This document shows, in pieces, positions 17,150 to 25,154 of a stretch of 64,000 nucleotides of DNA. Numbering within the stretch: position 1 is the first letter of the stretch; each line of letters begins with the position of its first letter. A program made the translations under genes and the position numbers. The DNA comes from Chryseobacterium phosphatilyticum (lineage in GTDB: Bacteria; Bacteroidota; Bacteroidia; Flavobacteriales; Weeksellaceae), in contig NZ_PPED02000005.1 of NCBI RefSeq assembly GCF_002899825.2, forward strand, positions 62,001 through 126,000. The letters run 5' to 3'. Below the pieces are notes generated by a model. It was given only the letters and a program-made list of their open reading frames with translations, searched no databases and had not been told where the DNA came from.

Positions 17150-17731
17150 TTAACCATGAATGGTTTCTTTATTTCCGTAGGATTTGATGATGTCCGCCTC
17201 ATATTCCAGCCATTCTTCCCAACGTTTGTTGACCTTCTCCGGATCGTCTCCCAATTGTCTGGCAAACCCAATAAAAGTTGTGTAGTGATTAGCTTCCGAA
17301 ATCATCAATTCCCTGTAAAATACTTTAAGCTCTTCGTCTTTAATGTTTTCAGTAAGAACTTTAAATCGTTCACAACTTCTGGCTTCAATCATCGCTGCAA
17401 AAAGCATCTTATCAACAATCAGATCCTCTCTGCTTCCCTGAATGATGAATTTTGACAATTGGTTTACATAATCATCCTTTCTTGCTCTTCCAAAAGTATA
17501 TCCTCTTTTCTTTATAATTTCGTGTACCTGATTAAAATGGTCAAGTTCTTCCTGTGCTATAGCAAGGAGCTCTGTTACAATTTCCGGATACTCAGGAAGC
17601 ATTGTGATCAATGAAATAGCATTGGTGGCAGCTTTTTGCTCACACCAGGCATGATCCGTTAAAATTTCTCCAATGTTTCCTTCTGCAATATTTGCCCACC
17701 TTGGATCGGTAGGGAGTTTCAACTTAAACAT
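17150..17731 (-). CDS. miaE: tRNA-(2-methylthio-N6-isopentenyl-adenosine-37) hydroxylase
   Basis: A 193 aa diiron protein with the ferritin-like four-helix fold of MiaE. It uses oxygen to hydroxylate the isopentenyl group of ms2i6A37 in tRNAs. Iron-ligand candidates are the glutamates in CEQKA (about residue 32), EELDHF (about 84) and EARSCERF, and EANHYTTF (about 150). MiaB, which supplies the methylthio group, is encoded at 40439 in this window, so the ms2io6A branch is at least two-thirds represented; MiaA is not seen. It precedes the DUF502 gene on the same strand. Confidence 0.9.
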   Translation of the reverse strand: MFKLKLPTDPRWANIAEGNIGEILTDHAWCEQKAATNAISLITMLPEYPEIVTELLAIAQEELDHFNQVHEIIKKRGYTFGRARKDDYVNQLSKFIIQGSREDLIVDKMLFAAMIEARSCERFKVLTENIKDEELKVFYRELMISEANHYTTFIGFARQLGDDPEKVNKRWEEWLEYEADIIKSYGNKETIHG

Positions 17732-17925
17732 GTTGTAAAATTTTTGTAAATTTAAAACAAATTAGACATATTTTGTACTTCTTAACAAGAGAGAATTTAT
17801 TTTCTGTTGGGTTTATGCAATCAGAATTGACTTTTTATATTGTATTAAGAAAAAAGGGCTACTATTTGCTCAGGACTTTAACTAAAAAGTCGCATGGTAA
17901 ACAAAGAATTTTATAAATGACCATT

Positions 17926-19023
17926 CTAGTTATTACTTTTTGCTGTTTTTTTTCTTAATTGTTCTAAAATATTCCATCCTGCTGAATCTACTTTTTTGAG
18001 ACCTGCTGAAATAATAAACGCCAGGATGATATTAAAGATATAGATTAAAATCATCAGTACCCACCACGGCATCTGTTCTTTTAGTGGAACGACAAGAAAA
18101 TAAATTAGAGAGGAGCTAATACCTTGTGCAAAGTAAAAGAAAATAGCATTTTTACCAATGTAGGTGATAAAGTTTTCTTTGGTGACTTTTAATCTGTTAT
18201 AAAGAACAAATAGAGTGACAAGAGAAAACAAAGTCCAGATGATATAAGGAATTTGAGGTGGGAATTTATTTTTATTGATTTTATAAAAGATATCACTTCC
18301 GTAGTATCCGAACATCCATAGTAAAGCTCCGGCAACAACAGCATAAAGAACAGGGATAACTTTGGTTGGGATTTTTTTTCCACGCATCCTGTTTCCCACG
18401 AGAAAAACAGCAAGATAAAATGCCACATACCCCACCTGTCCCGTTGGGTAATATTCCGGGTAAATGTTGAATAATAAGGTTAGTGCAACACAAACTCCGA
18501 TAAACCAATTGATGTGCTTGGGAAAAAATTTTAGAATTAATACTCCAAATACAGCGAGGATAAAATAGACTTTCAGGTACCAAAAGCTACCCATGACGAC
18601 TGGGAAAGTGTCAGCATTCGTATATTGATGCAGATACCAGTTTCCCAGATTCTGCCATTGAGGAGAGCTTGAGATGCTGGTGGTTGCATATTTTGAACCA
18701 AAAGTTGAATAAAAACCTTGGAGCCATTCCAGAGAAAAAAATGTAAGTCCACAAACTTTAAAAAAATAATCAAGGAAGAACAAAAAGGTTACAAAAATCA
18801 TATATGTGATTTGTAATTTTAAAAGCCTGTAAAAAGTTTTCTCAATATTGCTTCCTGATGTAATCCCACTTAAAGCATAAAAAAGGGCCACATCAAACAC
18901 AAGGGAGAATACTCTTATTTCTGTAGGAATATAAAATTGTCCTGACCAGAAAGCCGTGTGGATGAATATGATAGACAGTGTTGCCAGCCCTTTGGCAAAA
19001 TCAATATAGAGGTCTCTGTTCAT
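17926..19023 (-). CDS. Acyltransferase 3 family membrane protein
   Basis: A 365 aa polytopic protein with about ten membrane segments. The N-terminal YIDFAKGLATLSIIFIHTAFW carries the acidic residue and the conserved histidine (about residue 22) of the acyltransferase 3 family (OatA, WecH, NodX). Members O-acetylate or succinylate sugars of LPS, peptidoglycan or exopolysaccharide at the inner membrane. The acceptor is unknown, and no glycan gene is adjacent. The sequence ends in a short basic tail. It is monocistronic, and the hairpin at 19082 lies upstream of its start and so is not its terminator. Confidence 0.82.
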   Translation of the reverse strand: MNRDLYIDFAKGLATLSIIFIHTAFWSGQFYIPTEIRVFSLVFDVALFYALSGITSGSNIEKTFYRLLKLQITYMIFVTFLFFLDYFFKVCGLTFFSLEWLQGFYSTFGSKYATTSISSSPQWQNLGNWYLHQYTNADTFPVVMGSFWYLKVYFILAVFGVLILKFFPKHINWFIGVCVALTLLFNIYPEYYPTGQVGYVAFYLAVFLVGNRMRGKKIPTKVIPVLYAVVAGALLWMFGYYGSDIFYKINKNKFPPQIPYIIWTLFSLVTLFVLYNRLKVTKENFITYIGKNAIFFYFAQGISSSLIYFLVVPLKEQMPWWVLMILIYIFNIILAFIISAGLKKVDSAGWNILEQLRKKTAKSNN

Positions 19024-19081
19024 GATAGTAGGTATAGTTCAAAAATAAATAAACTTCTGCTATTTTTCCAAGTCAAAAAAA

Positions 19082-19104
19082 GAGACAAAACTGAATTCTG
19101 TCTC
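19082..19104 (-). terminator. Orphan intrinsic terminator, part of a duplicated unit
   Basis: A GAGACA/TGTCTC stem followed on the minus strand by seven T residues. No gene ends just before it; the nearest upstream minus-strand gene ends 370 bp away with its own terminator. It looks like the leftover end of a lost gene. Confidence 0.6.
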
Positions 19105-19136
19105 CTTTGTTAAATATGCTAAAAATGAATGTGTGT
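19102..19136. repeat. 35-bp direct repeat, copy 1
   Basis: Identical over 35 bp to 19443-19477. Both copies sit just before (minus-strand sense) a hairpin with a T7 tail, so the repeated unit is a gene end plus terminator. Confidence 0.85.
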
Positions 19137-19423
19137 CTATTTGGTTTTTTCTTGTACTTAAAAATAAGTTTTATAAGCTAATATAGGATTTTATTTTGAT
19201 AATCTCTCAAGCTATTTTACTCCATTTTCATTTTGTACAGCTGCATTTTCATTTAGCCCTTGCAGATTGAGTGCTTTGAATCAAATGCTTACGGTTTTTA
19301 TTCTAATGTTTTTTTTCTAAAACGAATATAAGAAAAAATCAAACAAGTGTGAATTTTTTTTGATAAAATATTTCATATTATATAAATTGTGCCATCAAAA
19401 CATGATGACAAGGCTCAAAAAAA

Positions 19424-19445
19424 GAGGCAAAATATGTTTTGCCTC
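19424..19445 (-). terminator. Intrinsic terminator of the lipoprotein metallopeptidase gene
   Basis: A nine-base-pair stem GAGGCAAAA/TTTTGCCTC with a four-base loop, then T7 on the minus strand, about 33 bases after the stop at 19478. Confidence 0.88.
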
Positions 19446-19477
19446 CTTTGTTAAATATGCTAAAAATGAATGTGTGT
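19443..19477. repeat. 35-bp direct repeat, copy 2
   Basis: This copy immediately follows the stop codon of the 19478-20362 gene and runs into its terminator. The 287 bp between the two copies (19137-19423) contain no recognisable gene, only AT-rich sequence with stops in the frames I checked. Confidence 0.85.
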
Positions 19478-20362
19478 TTATTTTAAGTTTTTAAATTCTT
19501 CTGCCGATATTTCTCCGGACTGAATCTTTTTCAACTCATCAATATATTGGCTCATATAAGCATCAATCTCTGGATTGGCGCTGTTTTTACCCATTTTATA
19601 TGTACCGTTCAGTACTCCCTGATAATAATAGAAGAAATTATAATCAAAGTTTGAGGCGTTGAGATCATATTGCCCAAGAAGGAACCCTAAACGAACTGCT
19701 GATCTTCTCTGTGCAGGTGTTCCGTGGTGTCCCGGGCTATTAGTCTGATAATCTCCGATGCTTTGCGCAAACTCATAAGCTGCTGCAATTTCAGAGAAAT
19801 TTGTTTTGTTGTAACCGTTGGGTCTTCTTAAGTAATATCCGGCAAACCCGTCTGCTTCAAGCTCGTTTGGTCTTGCAGTGTTTTCATTTACAGAAGGAAG
19901 TCCAAAGATGTATTGTAGCTGATGTCCGTACTCGTGAGCAAGGATCATGGCATTTACAATATCTCCGCCTTTTGCTTTAGCATCATAATAGATGGCATAC
20001 CCGTAGTAAATCTTTCCATTAGAATAAGAGATCGCATTATACGTTGAGTTGTAATTGGAAGGATCATTTACAAATCTCAAAGTGGGATTACTTCTTCCCC
20101 ACATACTGGCAATTTTAGTCATCTGGGAGTTCATAAAGTTGGTGTCTGCAGAATTTTGCAGCCCGGTCATCAAAACTGCAGTAGAGTTCCAATTGTTGTC
20201 TACATAGTAGCAAACTTTTTCCAGATCTGTGGGTTGATCGATTTTCGCACTAAGGCTTTCTTGTTGTGGTAGGACTGCTTCATCCATTTTTTCATCGCTA
20301 CAAGCTGTCAGGAATGTTGCAGCAACGGCACCTGCTAATAAGCAGAGGTTAAATTTTTTCAT
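19478..20362 (-). CDS. Lipoprotein zinc metallopeptidase (neutral zinc metallopeptidase type)
   Basis: A 294 aa protein with a lipoprotein signal (lipobox LTAC, Cys21). The catalytic motif HEYGH (143-147) is followed by NELEADGFAGYYLRR, whose E167 or E169 would be the third zinc ligand, as in the YpfJ-like neutral zinc metallopeptidase family. GTPAQRRSAVRLGF near residue 215 is also typical. It would act in the periplasm or on the cell surface. Substrate unknown. No partner gene is adjacent; it has its own terminator. A duplicated copy of its 3' flank lies 340 bp downstream. Confidence 0.82.
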   Translation of the reverse strand: MKKFNLCLLAGAVAATFLTACSDEKMDEAVLPQQESLSAKIDQPTDLEKVCYYVDNNWNSTAVLMTGLQNSADTNFMNSQMTKIASMWGRSNPTLRFVNDPSNYNSTYNAISYSNGKIYYGYAIYYDAKAKGGDIVNAMILAHEYGHQLQYIFGLPSVNENTARPNELEADGFAGYYLRRPNGYNKTNFSEIAAAYEFAQSIGDYQTNSPGHHGTPAQRRSAVRLGFLLGQYDLNASNFDYNFFYYYQGVLNGTYKMGKNSANPEIDAYMSQYIDELKKIQSGEISAEEFKNLK

Positions 20363-20506
20363 ATTAAATTCAATTTTGGTGAAACGAAGTTAATAAATAA
20401 TCTAACATGTGTGAATATAATAATGTTAAAATTAATCAAAACAAAGTGAAATAGAAAATATTTAAAAAACATTGCTTTGATTGTAAGCTAATTATAAAAT
20501 AATTCA

Positions 20507-20514
20507 TATATTTG
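20507..20514 (+). promoter_or_regulatory. -7 box TATATTTG of rplU-rpmA
   Basis: An exact TAnnTTTG match 30 bases before the rplU ATG. Confidence 0.6.
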
Positions 20515-20544
20515 CACCTCGAAATAACTAAAAATTTATAAACA

Positions 20545-21120
20545 ATGTTTGCAATTGTAGAAATAGCAGGGCTTCAATACAAAGTTGAGCAAGACCAAAA
20601 GTTGTTTGTGAACCGTTTAAAAGGAGATAAAGGAGGAAAAGTTTCTTTCGATAAAGTTCTTCTTACTGTAAACGGAGCAATCACTGTAGGCGCCCCAGCT
20701 GTAAGCGGAATCACTGTAGAAGCAGAGATTCTTGACCACGTAAAAGCTGATAAAGTAATCGTTTTCAAAAAGAAAAGAAGAAAAGGTTACAAAGTGAAAA
20801 ACGGTCACAGACAATCTTTAACTCAAATCGTAATCACTGGTATTACAGGATTTGAAGGTGGAGCTAAAAAAGCTACTAAAAAAGAAACTGTGAAAGCAGA
20901 AGTTCTTTCTGACAACGCAACTGTTAACTTTAGCGAAGATCACGAGTTGAACTATCACTTAAAGAAGAACAATTTGTCTCAGTCTAAGGAGAACAGAGAA
21001 ACTTTAATTACTTTAGGTAAAGCAGTTAAAGTTGAATTAGAAAAGAATATTCTTACTCATGAAGAAGTAGATGCTGCTATCATTAAGAATATCGATCAAT
21101 TTAAAGCACTTAATAAATAA
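20545..21120 (+). CDS. rplU: Large ribosomal subunit protein bL21 with C-terminal extension
   Basis: Residues 1 to about 103 are canonical L21 (MFAIVEIAGLQYKVEQDQKLFVNRL, KADKVIVFKKKRRKGYKVKNGHRQ), which binds 23S rRNA. The protein is 191 aa rather than about 103. The extra 85 residues begin with a Lys/Thr linker (GGAKKATKKETVKAE) and continue as a predicted helical domain with ...SQSKENRETLITLGKAVKVELEKNILTHEEVD, which has a helix-hairpin-helix-like look. Long L21 versions are known in flavobacteria. rpmA follows 12 bases downstream, the usual pairing. Confidence 0.96.
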   Translation: MFAIVEIAGLQYKVEQDQKLFVNRLKGDKGGKVSFDKVLLTVNGAITVGAPAVSGITVEAEILDHVKADKVIVFKKKRRKGYKVKNGHRQSLTQIVITGITGFEGGAKKATKKETVKAEVLSDNATVNFSEDHELNYHLKKNNLSQSKENRETLITLGKAVKVELEKNILTHEEVDAAIIKNIDQFKALNK

Positions 21121-21132
21121 TCCAGTAATAAA

Positions 21133-21390
21133 ATGGCACACAAGAAAGGAGTCGGTAGTTCCAAGAACGGTAGAGAGTCTCACTCTAAAAGATTAGGTGT
21201 GAAGATTTTCGGAGGACAAGCAGCTATTGCCGGAAATATTATTGTTAGACAAAGAGGTACTCAGCACCACCCAGGTGATAACGTGGGAATCGGTAAAGAT
21301 CACACTTTGTTTGCATTAGTAGATGGTAAGGTAGTTTTCAGAAAGAAAGCAAACAACAGATCTTTTGTATCTGTAGAGCCAAACGCATAA
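21133..21390 (+). CDS. rpmA: Large ribosomal subunit protein bL27
   Basis: An 85 aa protein starting MAHKKGVGSSKNGRESHSKRLGVK, the conserved N-terminus that reaches toward the peptidyl transferase centre. RQRGTQHHPGDNVGIGKDHTLFAL is the family signature. There is no N-terminal extension before MAHKK, unlike in Firmicutes, where a cleaved peptide precedes it. It is the second gene of the rplU operon and is followed by a strong terminator. Confidence 0.98.
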   Translation: MAHKKGVGSSKNGRESHSKRLGVKIFGGQAAIAGNIIVRQRGTQHHPGDNVGIGKDHTLFALVDGKVVFRKKANNRSFVSVEPNA

Positions 21391-21413
21391 TTAAATTAGC
21401 GTTTTATAAAATT

Positions 21414-21443
21414 AAAGCCTCAGCATTTGCTGAGGCTTTTTTT
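21414..21443 (+). terminator. Intrinsic terminator after rpmA
   Basis: Arms AAAGCCTCAGCA and TGCTGAGGCTTT with a two-base loop and a T7 tail, 24 bases after the rpmA stop. Confidence 0.95.
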
Positions 21444-21501
21444 GTTTTCTATCCCAATAGTTAAATATATCATAAATACTTTTTCCGTTATGAAATATCT
21501 T

Positions 21502-21509
21502 TATATTTG
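21502..21509 (+). promoter_or_regulatory. -7 box TATATTTG of the double-glycine peptide genes
   Basis: An exact TAnnTTTG match about 76 bases before the first peptide's ATG. No second box is obvious before peptide 2, so both genes are probably on one transcript. Confidence 0.45.
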
Positions 21510-21584
21510 TTCAATATCAAATAAAAAATTAATTGCGGAAGCCCAAAAGCATAGAGAGTAGGCAACACATTAAAACTAATACCT

Positions 21585-21749
21585 ATGAAAAATTTAAAAA
21601 AATTAACCAAGAAAAACCTTAAAACGATTCATGGAGGAGCAGAAACTTGTCCTCCGATAACGAGTTCCTGTACCGTATGGTGCAGATGGTCACCATGGCA
21701 GAAAATACATTGCCTAAACGCTACTTATGAAGATCCTTGTGCGTGCTAA
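21585..21749 (+). CDS. Double-glycine leader, Cys-rich bacteriocin-like peptide 1
   Basis: A 54 aa precursor. The leader MKNLKKLTKKNLKTIHGG is basic and amphipathic and ends in Gly-Gly, as in substrates of C39-peptidase ABC exporters. The predicted core of about 36 residues (after GG) has six cysteines and the motif C-x2-WC-x-WSPWQK-x-HC, and ends PCAC. It is closely related to the next gene. No exporter, immunity or modification gene lies nearby. Function unknown: antimicrobial, signalling or surface peptide are all possible. It was found by eye because it is short. Confidence 0.8.
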   Translation: MKNLKKLTKKNLKTIHGGAETCPPITSSCTVWCRWSPWQKIHCLNATYEDPCAC

Positions 21750-21784
21750 TTCGTGGAGTTTTTTTATCATTTCAATCAATTAAT

Positions 21785-21943
21785 ATGAGAAATTTAAGAA
21801 AGCTTTCGAAGAAGAGTTTAAAAACAATTAAAGGAGGTGCCGGAATATGTCCTTCGCCTACGGATACATGCGAAGATTGGTGCGGGTGGACGCCATGGCA
21901 AAAATCTCATTGCTTATTAGGGGAGCCATGCATGCCATGCTAA
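21785..21943 (+). CDS. Double-glycine leader, Cys-rich bacteriocin-like peptide 2
   Basis: A 52 aa precursor starting at ATG 21785 (MRNLRKLSKKSLKTIKGG leader). The core GAGICPSPTDTC then EDWCGWTPWQKSHCLLGEPCMPC keeps the C-P-x(5)-C-x2-WC-x-W-[ST]-PWQK-x-HCL pattern of peptide 1. The leader is about 70 percent identical to that of peptide 1, which supports both being translated. A longer in-frame extension back to a TTG at 21737 would overlap peptide 1 and is unlikely. The 35-base gap suggests tandem duplication within one transcript. Confidence 0.82.
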   Translation: MRNLRKLSKKSLKTIKGGAGICPSPTDTCEDWCGWTPWQKSHCLLGEPCMPC

Positions 21944-21955
21944 GTTCATCTTATA

Positions 21956-22023
21956 TGGTGCGGAACGACTCCGGAACAAAAAATGCGTTGTTGCTTGATG
22001 TGGAAGAACCTTGCGAATGCTAG
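21956..22023 (+). pseudogene. Decayed third copy of the Cys-rich peptide gene
   Basis: Read from 21956, the DNA gives WCGTTPEQKMRCCL, which lines up with WCRWSPWQKIHCL of peptide 1. After a one-base frame change the end reads DVEEPCEC then stop, matching YEDPCAC. The leader and the first part of the core are missing, and a frameshift splits the rest. It lies 12 bases after the stop of peptide 2. This is best explained as the remnant of a third tandem copy. Confidence 0.75.
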
Positions 22024-22042
22024 AATCAACGAAAGAAATAAT

Positions 22043-22071
22043 GACGGGCGGCTTCAAAGAAGCCGCCCGTC
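22043..22071. terminator. Strong hairpin after the peptide cluster
   Basis: A 13-bp GC-rich stem (GACGGGCGGCTTC/GAAGCCGCCCGTC) with a three-base loop. It separates the plus-strand peptides from the convergent DUF5686 gene and may serve both. Confidence 0.88.
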
Positions 22072-22093
22072 TGTTTTATATTGATATCTCTAT

Positions 22094-24622
22094 TTAAAAT
22101 CCTACCTGGAATCCTGCTTTAACGCCGAATTTTGAAATATCCGGTCTGTCAAGATAGTTTCCTCTCCAGTTGAAATCGACTCTGAAAATTCTAAGATTTC
22201 CTATTCCTATATTTTCAATACCAAATCCGTATTCATAATATATATGTTCATTGGGCGCAGAATACTTAAAGCCTTCCACGTTAATGGCTTTTGAGGCATC
22301 ACTTAAGCTTCCATAAGCTGCTCTGATAAATGCTATTTCTCTAAATTTTAGTTTTTTGATCAAAGGAATATAGGAAAGTATTTTACCATTAAAATGATGT
22401 TCCAGATGAAGAGTGGTATAGGCGTCCGCAACGAATTCGTAATAATTAAGCTGTGAGAATGTATTAGGTGCAAGACCATATGAAAGATTCGCAGGGATGA
22501 TATTCTGTAGCGCTAAAGGTACGGTATTGAAGTTTTTCCCTGCTTCAAAATTAACAATGGTTTTCCCTAATGTTCCCAACAAAAAAGGTTTGTAAAGCAT
22601 AAACTGTAACTTGTCGTAGTTAAAGTCGGCGTTAAACAATCCTTCTATACCTCTGGTGTATCTTAAAACAATTGTTGGTGCAAGATTCCTTGCCTGATAT
22701 CTGTCTATTCCTGTTTGTGAAAATTTTGCCCCCGGCTTGGCTATAATACTGAATGTAATATGTGAATCGTTTACGGTTTGTCTTAATTGTCCGTTTTGAT
22801 AATACATGAGATTGAATTTTTCCGGAATGGCAGATTTAATACTCTGCATTACCCCATCAACCCTGAACTGAATATTTTTCCACGGTTCAATAGCAGCAAA
22901 AACACTAGTCTGGTTGACTGAACTTAGGGAAATGTTTTCTCCCCTTGCAAAAAACGTACTGGAAGATAAAGAACGGGAAGCGACACCATCTCCTGAGGTA
23001 AGCTGTCCTCCAAGTTGTACAATGTCTCTGCTGGTTCCGGCTCCAATCATAAAGCGGTTGAGTCTGTTGAACATATATCGTGCTTCAACACCATATTTTA
23101 CTTGTTGATCCTTAAATCCATAAGCTGTATAGAACTGGACTCTCCAAGGGTCATTTAATCCAAAATAAGTTCTGGCTCCAAGTCTTATCCTGTCTCCCTC
23201 TACCTCGTTTCTTCCATAGATTGAAAAGATAGGGCCGATATCTATTCCTTTAAAGGCGTTATAGTAACGTGAACCAAGAGTCTCGACTAGCTTTACCATC
23301 CGATTGAATTTCGGGGTTTGCTGTAGCTGATCAAGCATTTTATAGACCCCTTGTTCAGCCTTAGATAGGGTGTCGGGTCTTGCTTTTACCCAGTATGAGT
23401 CATCTTTCTCAACGAATTTATCATCAAATTCCTCTTCTTTTCGTTTGAATACATTCGGGTCAAGAGGTTTATTGAACTGATAATCCGAATAATCCACTGA
23501 TCTTTTGGCTATAATACTTTTGGAACCTTTCTTCTTTGAAAAAGGACTCATCTCAAATTCTGTTACAAGCTTTTTAGGAAGAAATGTGGCGTCGTCAGGA
23601 TTGTCATATTCCAACTGGGTATATACACTATTGACGAAGTTCACATTGATTTTCTGTGTTGATTTCAAGGTTGCTCCTAAAACGGCATAAGTATCAGTAT
23701 CTATATAAAGGTTTCCCTGGAATGCCAGGATATCTTTTCTTTTAGGTTGATACCGTATTTGAAAAGCCTTCTCTCCACGAATAGAAATGGTATCTGTAAG
23801 CGTATAATCATAGGTACTGAAACCATCTGTTCCTACAGGACTCTGAAAACCTATATCAAAGTAGTTTAACGTGTTGTCATAAATATTGATATCCCGGTAT
23901 AGGTTTTTAGCAGATACTGTAATCACCTGATTATCCTGAAATCCTGAAGTCTTTTGGGCAACTAATGTTCTTTTAGAGTCTTTATCAGGTCTGTTTTTTC
24001 CGTAATTTTCGTAAACGGCTTCATTAAGGAAGATAGGGAGGCCAAGTCTTCCACTGGCAGTAGAGTCTGCATAATCGAAAATAAAATCCAGCTTTTTGAA
24101 GATTTTTTTCTTCATAAACGCACTGTCGAGATTATTCAGATCAAATTGAGTCTTTTCATATTCTTTGTATGAATAGGTGTCAAATTTCTCCAGACCGTTA
24201 TTTCTTTTGTGCCCCCAAACTTTCTGCATGATGGCATAGGCAGGGTTTTCTTTTTTGTTTTTGTACTTAGACTTTCCGCTGGTAATGACAATCTCTTGAA
24301 TATCACTTACTTTAGCTTGTGAAAGTTGAACAAAAATATTCTCTGCATTTTCCGGTGTAATCTCTAAGGTTTCTGCAGCGTAATTTTTTCTGGAAAACTT
24401 TAGTTTATGGATGATGCTGTCTGACTGAATAGCAAAACTGCCGCTTGTTGTTGTAAGGGTGGGGTTTGTATCGTTGTTGATAAAAATATCAACTTTACTG
24501 ATTTCCTTTTTGTTTTTGGCATCTACAATCTTTCCGCTGGCTTTGTTTTGAGCACATACGAAGCCGGTAAAAAACAGGAAAAAAAATAAAATATTGTGTT
24601 TAAGGTTATTATTTAACATCAT
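22094..24622 (-). CDS. DUF5686 family outer-membrane protein with carboxypeptidase-like regulatory domain
   Basis: An 842 aa protein. A signal peptide (about 10-27, ending CAQ) is followed by a CarboxypepD_reg-like beta-sandwich (ASGKIVDAKNKKEISKVDIFIN...). The large DUF5686 region follows, with KENPAYAIMQKVWGHKRNNG, FDTYSYKEYEKTQFDL and FLNEAVYENYGKNRPDKD, then many barrel-like strands ending in an aromatic residue (FQVGF). The family is confined mainly to Bacteroidota and has no settled function. The frame can begin at TTG 24634, but ATG ATG at 24622/24619 is more plausible. It is transcribed alone. Confidence 0.85.
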   Translation of the reverse strand: MMLNNNLKHNILFFFLFFTGFVCAQNKASGKIVDAKNKKEISKVDIFINNDTNPTLTTTSGSFAIQSDSIIHKLKFSRKNYAAETLEITPENAENIFVQLSQAKVSDIQEIVITSGKSKYKNKKENPAYAIMQKVWGHKRNNGLEKFDTYSYKEYEKTQFDLNNLDSAFMKKKIFKKLDFIFDYADSTASGRLGLPIFLNEAVYENYGKNRPDKDSKRTLVAQKTSGFQDNQVITVSAKNLYRDINIYDNTLNYFDIGFQSPVGTDGFSTYDYTLTDTISIRGEKAFQIRYQPKRKDILAFQGNLYIDTDTYAVLGATLKSTQKINVNFVNSVYTQLEYDNPDDATFLPKKLVTEFEMSPFSKKKGSKSIIAKRSVDYSDYQFNKPLDPNVFKRKEEEFDDKFVEKDDSYWVKARPDTLSKAEQGVYKMLDQLQQTPKFNRMVKLVETLGSRYYNAFKGIDIGPIFSIYGRNEVEGDRIRLGARTYFGLNDPWRVQFYTAYGFKDQQVKYGVEARYMFNRLNRFMIGAGTSRDIVQLGGQLTSGDGVASRSLSSSTFFARGENISLSSVNQTSVFAAIEPWKNIQFRVDGVMQSIKSAIPEKFNLMYYQNGQLRQTVNDSHITFSIIAKPGAKFSQTGIDRYQARNLAPTIVLRYTRGIEGLFNADFNYDKLQFMLYKPFLLGTLGKTIVNFEAGKNFNTVPLALQNIIPANLSYGLAPNTFSQLNYYEFVADAYTTLHLEHHFNGKILSYIPLIKKLKFREIAFIRAAYGSLSDASKAINVEGFKYSAPNEHIYYEYGFGIENIGIGNLRIFRVDFNWRGNYLDRPDISKFGVKAGFQVGF

Positions 24623-24854
24623 TCGGTTCTTCAAGCAATTAGCACAAACAAAAAGTATGCAGTTTATTAAAAAAAGTATAAAAAATTTAAAAAAAATTAA
24701 TGTCTAACGTAAGACCGCAAATTTAACGAAAATTATACTAGATTTATTATAATCAAAGAGGGAATTTTATGACTTAAAATAAAAAGAATCAGGGGATTAA
24801 TGCAAGATTAAAAATAAGATTCGTTTTATGGTTTGTAGATTCTGAATAAGCATA

Positions 24855-24885
24855 AAAAAAGACCTACATTTCTGTAAGTCTTTTT
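24855..24885 (-). terminator. Terminator of tRNA-Asn copy 1
   Basis: On the minus strand AAAAAGACTTACA-GAAA-TGTAGGTCTTTTT forms a stem with one G-U pair directly after the tRNA 3' end. Confidence 0.8.
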
Positions 24886-24886
24886 G

Positions 24887-24960
24887 CTCCTCCTGCTGGG
24901 CTCGAACCAGCGACCCTCTGATTAACAGTCAGATGCTCTAACCAACTGAGCTAAGGAGGA
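24887..24960 (-). tRNA. tRNA-Asn (anticodon GTT), copy 1
   Basis: A 74-base cloverleaf on the minus strand: acceptor TCCTCCT pairing with AGGAGGA, D arm GCTC/GAGC, anticodon arm TCTGA-CTGTTAA-TCAGA with anticodon GTT, and T arm GCTGG-TTCGAGC-CCAGC. Discriminator G; CCA is not encoded. Confidence 0.97.
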
Positions 24961-24983
24961 ATGTTCCTTTGTTTAAGGTGGTG

Positions 24984-24991
24984 CAAATATA
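24984..24991 (-). promoter_or_regulatory. -7 box TATATTTG of tRNA-Asn copy 1
   Basis: An exact TAnnTTTG match on the minus strand, 23 bases before the mature 5' end. The same box stands before copy 2. Confidence 0.6.
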
Positions 24992-25154
24992 ATATGAATA
25001 TCCGTACGAAGCAAGTTTTCTTCCCTATTCTAAGCAATTTTTAACTAAAAGTATTGAAATTCAATTAGAAATATTTTGTTTTTTTAGGTCGTTCTAAAGA
25101 CGCTCAATTATAATAATGCATATTTAAATAAAAAATGGAAACTCTATGCGGAGA

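Larger units (their letters stand above)
24851..24991. repeat. Direct repeat with tRNA-Asn, copy 1
   Basis: About 141 bp covering terminator, tRNA-Asn and the -7 box. It is near-identical to 26264-26404; I see a T-run length difference and one or two small changes outside the tRNA. Confidence 0.88.
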
